Shown here: positions 63,005-64,000 of the stretch, in pieces
Position numbering within the stretch: the first letter of the stretch is position 1
Layout: every line of letters starts with the position of its first letter
Assembly (NCBI GenBank): GCA_045533955.1
Contig: JAZSIU010000101.1
Location: 26,394-90,393 of the forward strand
Length of the DNA: 64,000 nucleotides
DNA from: HGM04593 sp045533955
GTDB taxonomy: Bacteria; Bacteroidota; Bacteroidia; Bacteroidales; Bacteroidaceae
Direction: 5' to 3'
Notes under the pieces: model-generated
Databases searched by the model: none
The model's input: only the letters and a program-made list of their open reading frames with translations
Told to the model about the DNA's origin: nothing
Position numbers and translations under genes: made by a program

Positions 63005-63046
63005 GTGCAGGAGTAAAGCGCAGCCTTTTCCGCCCCACTCCTGCAC
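63005..63046. terminator. Inverted repeat between convergent genes
   Basis: GTGCAGGAGT (63005-63014) pairs with ACTCCTGCAC (63037-63046) over 10 bp with a 22-nt intervening sequence. No T-run follows, so its use as a terminator is uncertain. Confidence 0.4.
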
Positions 63047-63076
63047 ACGGCATTCTATATAACAAAACAACGCCTC

Positions 63077-63403
63077 TTAATCATCTAATTTAAGACTGAT
63101 GGCATCGGCAACCTTTGTATTGAGCGGAGGCACACTCGAGGGAATATCAAAATCACTCTTTTTTAATGGGCGCGGCATACGGTATCTGCCGGCGCTACCC
63201 AGCATCTCCTCGGTATCCACATAAAAAATACCCGATTGTTTCGATGATTTTACAATAACAAAGCCATCGTAAGTCATCTCATTCTCATATATACGTCTGA
63301 GAAACTCGTCCCTATCCTCGACACGCATACAATTGACACCCTCATTTTTAATAACCTCCTCGAAACTCTCGAGCAGTCTGTTCATTACTTTTTCACCAAT
63401 CAT
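63077..63403 (-). CDS. Small hypothetical protein
   Basis: The 108-residue frame starts at ATG 63403 (or 63385) and has no signal or membrane helix. It mixes helical (NRLLESFEEVIKNEGVNC) and strand-like (FVIVKSSKQSGIFYVD) segments and ends with SLKLDD. I do not recognise a family. It is isolated and lies next to the long non-coding end of the window. Confidence 0.5.
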   Translation of the reverse strand: MIGEKVMNRLLESFEEVIKNEGVNCMRVEDRDEFLRRIYENEMTYDGFVIVKSSKQSGIFYVDTEEMLGSAGRYRMPRPLKKSDFDIPSSVPPLNTKVADAISLKLDD

Positions 63404-64000
63404 AGTAAATTATTTTTTATAGTTACACATATTAGAGATAAGAACAATGGCAATTCTCACAAGAAAACAACAAGAAATTGTAAATTATTCAAAATCTCCA
63501 TAAAATTATACCATAATAAAAGGCCACAATTATCCCCGGTATTAACGAGCAATAACCCGGCAAGAATGATACTACAATAAGAAAAGCATCATTTTAACAG
63601 AGACTAATAACATATTCACACCAAGAAAAACTATCAAAAGGGCGAATATTTACATAATTTAATACTTATTTCACAAAAATGCCGGCTAAGTAGCAAAAAG
63701 GTGTGGTCGGGATAATTCTATTTATCACCCTCTCGGAATACTTATGCGGCTATTTTCTCTTTCGCGTTATACTTTAGGACTTACTTTTTTTGGAAAAAAG
63801 TAAGCAAAAAACCTGCACCTAAAGAAATTGTCGCAGGGCCTCCTTTGCTCGTGAGGCAACAGTGCGCTCACTCGGTCGGAGGCTTGCTTGTCATTTCGGT
63901 TTACGATTGTTTTAAGGGTGCTGCGGACCGCCCTCACTTAGTCGCTTGTAAACAAGCGTCTAAGTAGCGGTTAAACATACCTCGCACTTTTTCCTTAAAA
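63404..64000. other. 597-bp non-coding end of the window with inverted repeats
   Basis: No reading frame of gene size is present. The stretch from 63770 to 64000 is rich in inverted repeats (see the repeat entry) and includes GC-rich segments (63835-63885). The nearer part (63404-63660) is AT-rich, with no recognised tRNA or RNA gene. Confidence 0.5.
63772..63964. repeat. Cluster of palindromic elements at the right edge
   Basis: An outer pair CTTTAGG (63772-63778) / CCTAAAG (63818-63824) encloses a perfect 11-bp hairpin CTTACTTTTTT (63780-63790) / AAAAAAGTAAG (63794-63804). Nearby, CCTGC (63812-63816) is complementary to GCAGG (63833-63837). A CTTAG-T-CGCTTG / CAAGCG-T-CTAAG hairpin spans 63937-63964 (two 11-bp arms with one mismatch, 4-nt loop TAAA). 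The element is truncated by the window end; it may be a dispersed repeat or an inter-operon regulatory region. Confidence 0.5.

Overview
The window is chromosomal DNA from a member of the Bacteroidales (phylum Bacteroidota); the family cannot be settled from sequence alone. The evidence is a BspA-type leucine-rich-repeat lipoprotein, a metalloprotease ending in a type IX secretion (T9SS) sorting tail, a DUF3078 protein, menaquinone genes, a tmRNA encoding the tag (A)GENNYALAA, tRNA and tmRNA genes without an encoded CCA, and promoters with the Bacteroidota -33/-7 architecture (TTG/TTTG, 19-21 bp, TAnnTTTG).

Layout. 1-12 kb is envelope and transport: a BlaI-type repressor cut by the window edge, an LRR lipoprotein, endonuclease IV, a PiT phosphate transporter with a C-terminal PhoU-like domain, a porin-like beta-barrel, SIMPL and DoxX proteins, a CPA2 antiporter and a DUF3078 protein. 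12-19 kb is a plus-strand housekeeping run: yidC, a conserved hypothetical, a DUF2156 protein overlapping a UDG-family glycosylase, a coiled-coil protein, zapA, a structured intergenic RNA candidate and rny. 19-26.5 kb, minus strand, carries recQ, recJ, a secreted C1 peptidase, recA and a carboxynorspermidine/saccharopine dehydrogenase-like enzyme. 26.5-32 kb has dnaK (with a possible sigma-54 promoter and palindromic upstream sites), a GH20 hexosaminidase, mntP and ssrA. 32-45 kb has an AraC regulator, a transporter-menG-menA operon, tRNA-Arg(ACG), a patatin with a beta-barrel tail, the M6-type protease, an MFS transporter, a glutamate decarboxylase-glutaminase pair and a CBM9-like protein.

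45.3-56.8 kb is the outstanding accessory region: a compact, divergently transcribed phage morphogenesis module. The minus arm has scaffold-like, HK97-type capsid-like, connector, u-spanin-like and nozzle-like genes. The plus arm has three small proteins and a complete two-domain large terminase. All reading frames are open. I see no integrase, portal, tail fibre, endolysin or replication gene and no flanking att repeat. It may be a streamlined defective prophage, a capsid-forming satellite or a domesticated particle.

57-64 kb returns to chromosomal genes: a divergent tryptophanase-like lyase, DUF554, a phosphopantetheinyl transferase, an MBL hydrolase with murB, a secreted PI-PLC-like protein and a small hypothetical. 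The window ends in about 600 bp of non-coding DNA rich in inverted repeats.

All calls rest on reading the sequence and recognising motifs; no database search was possible.
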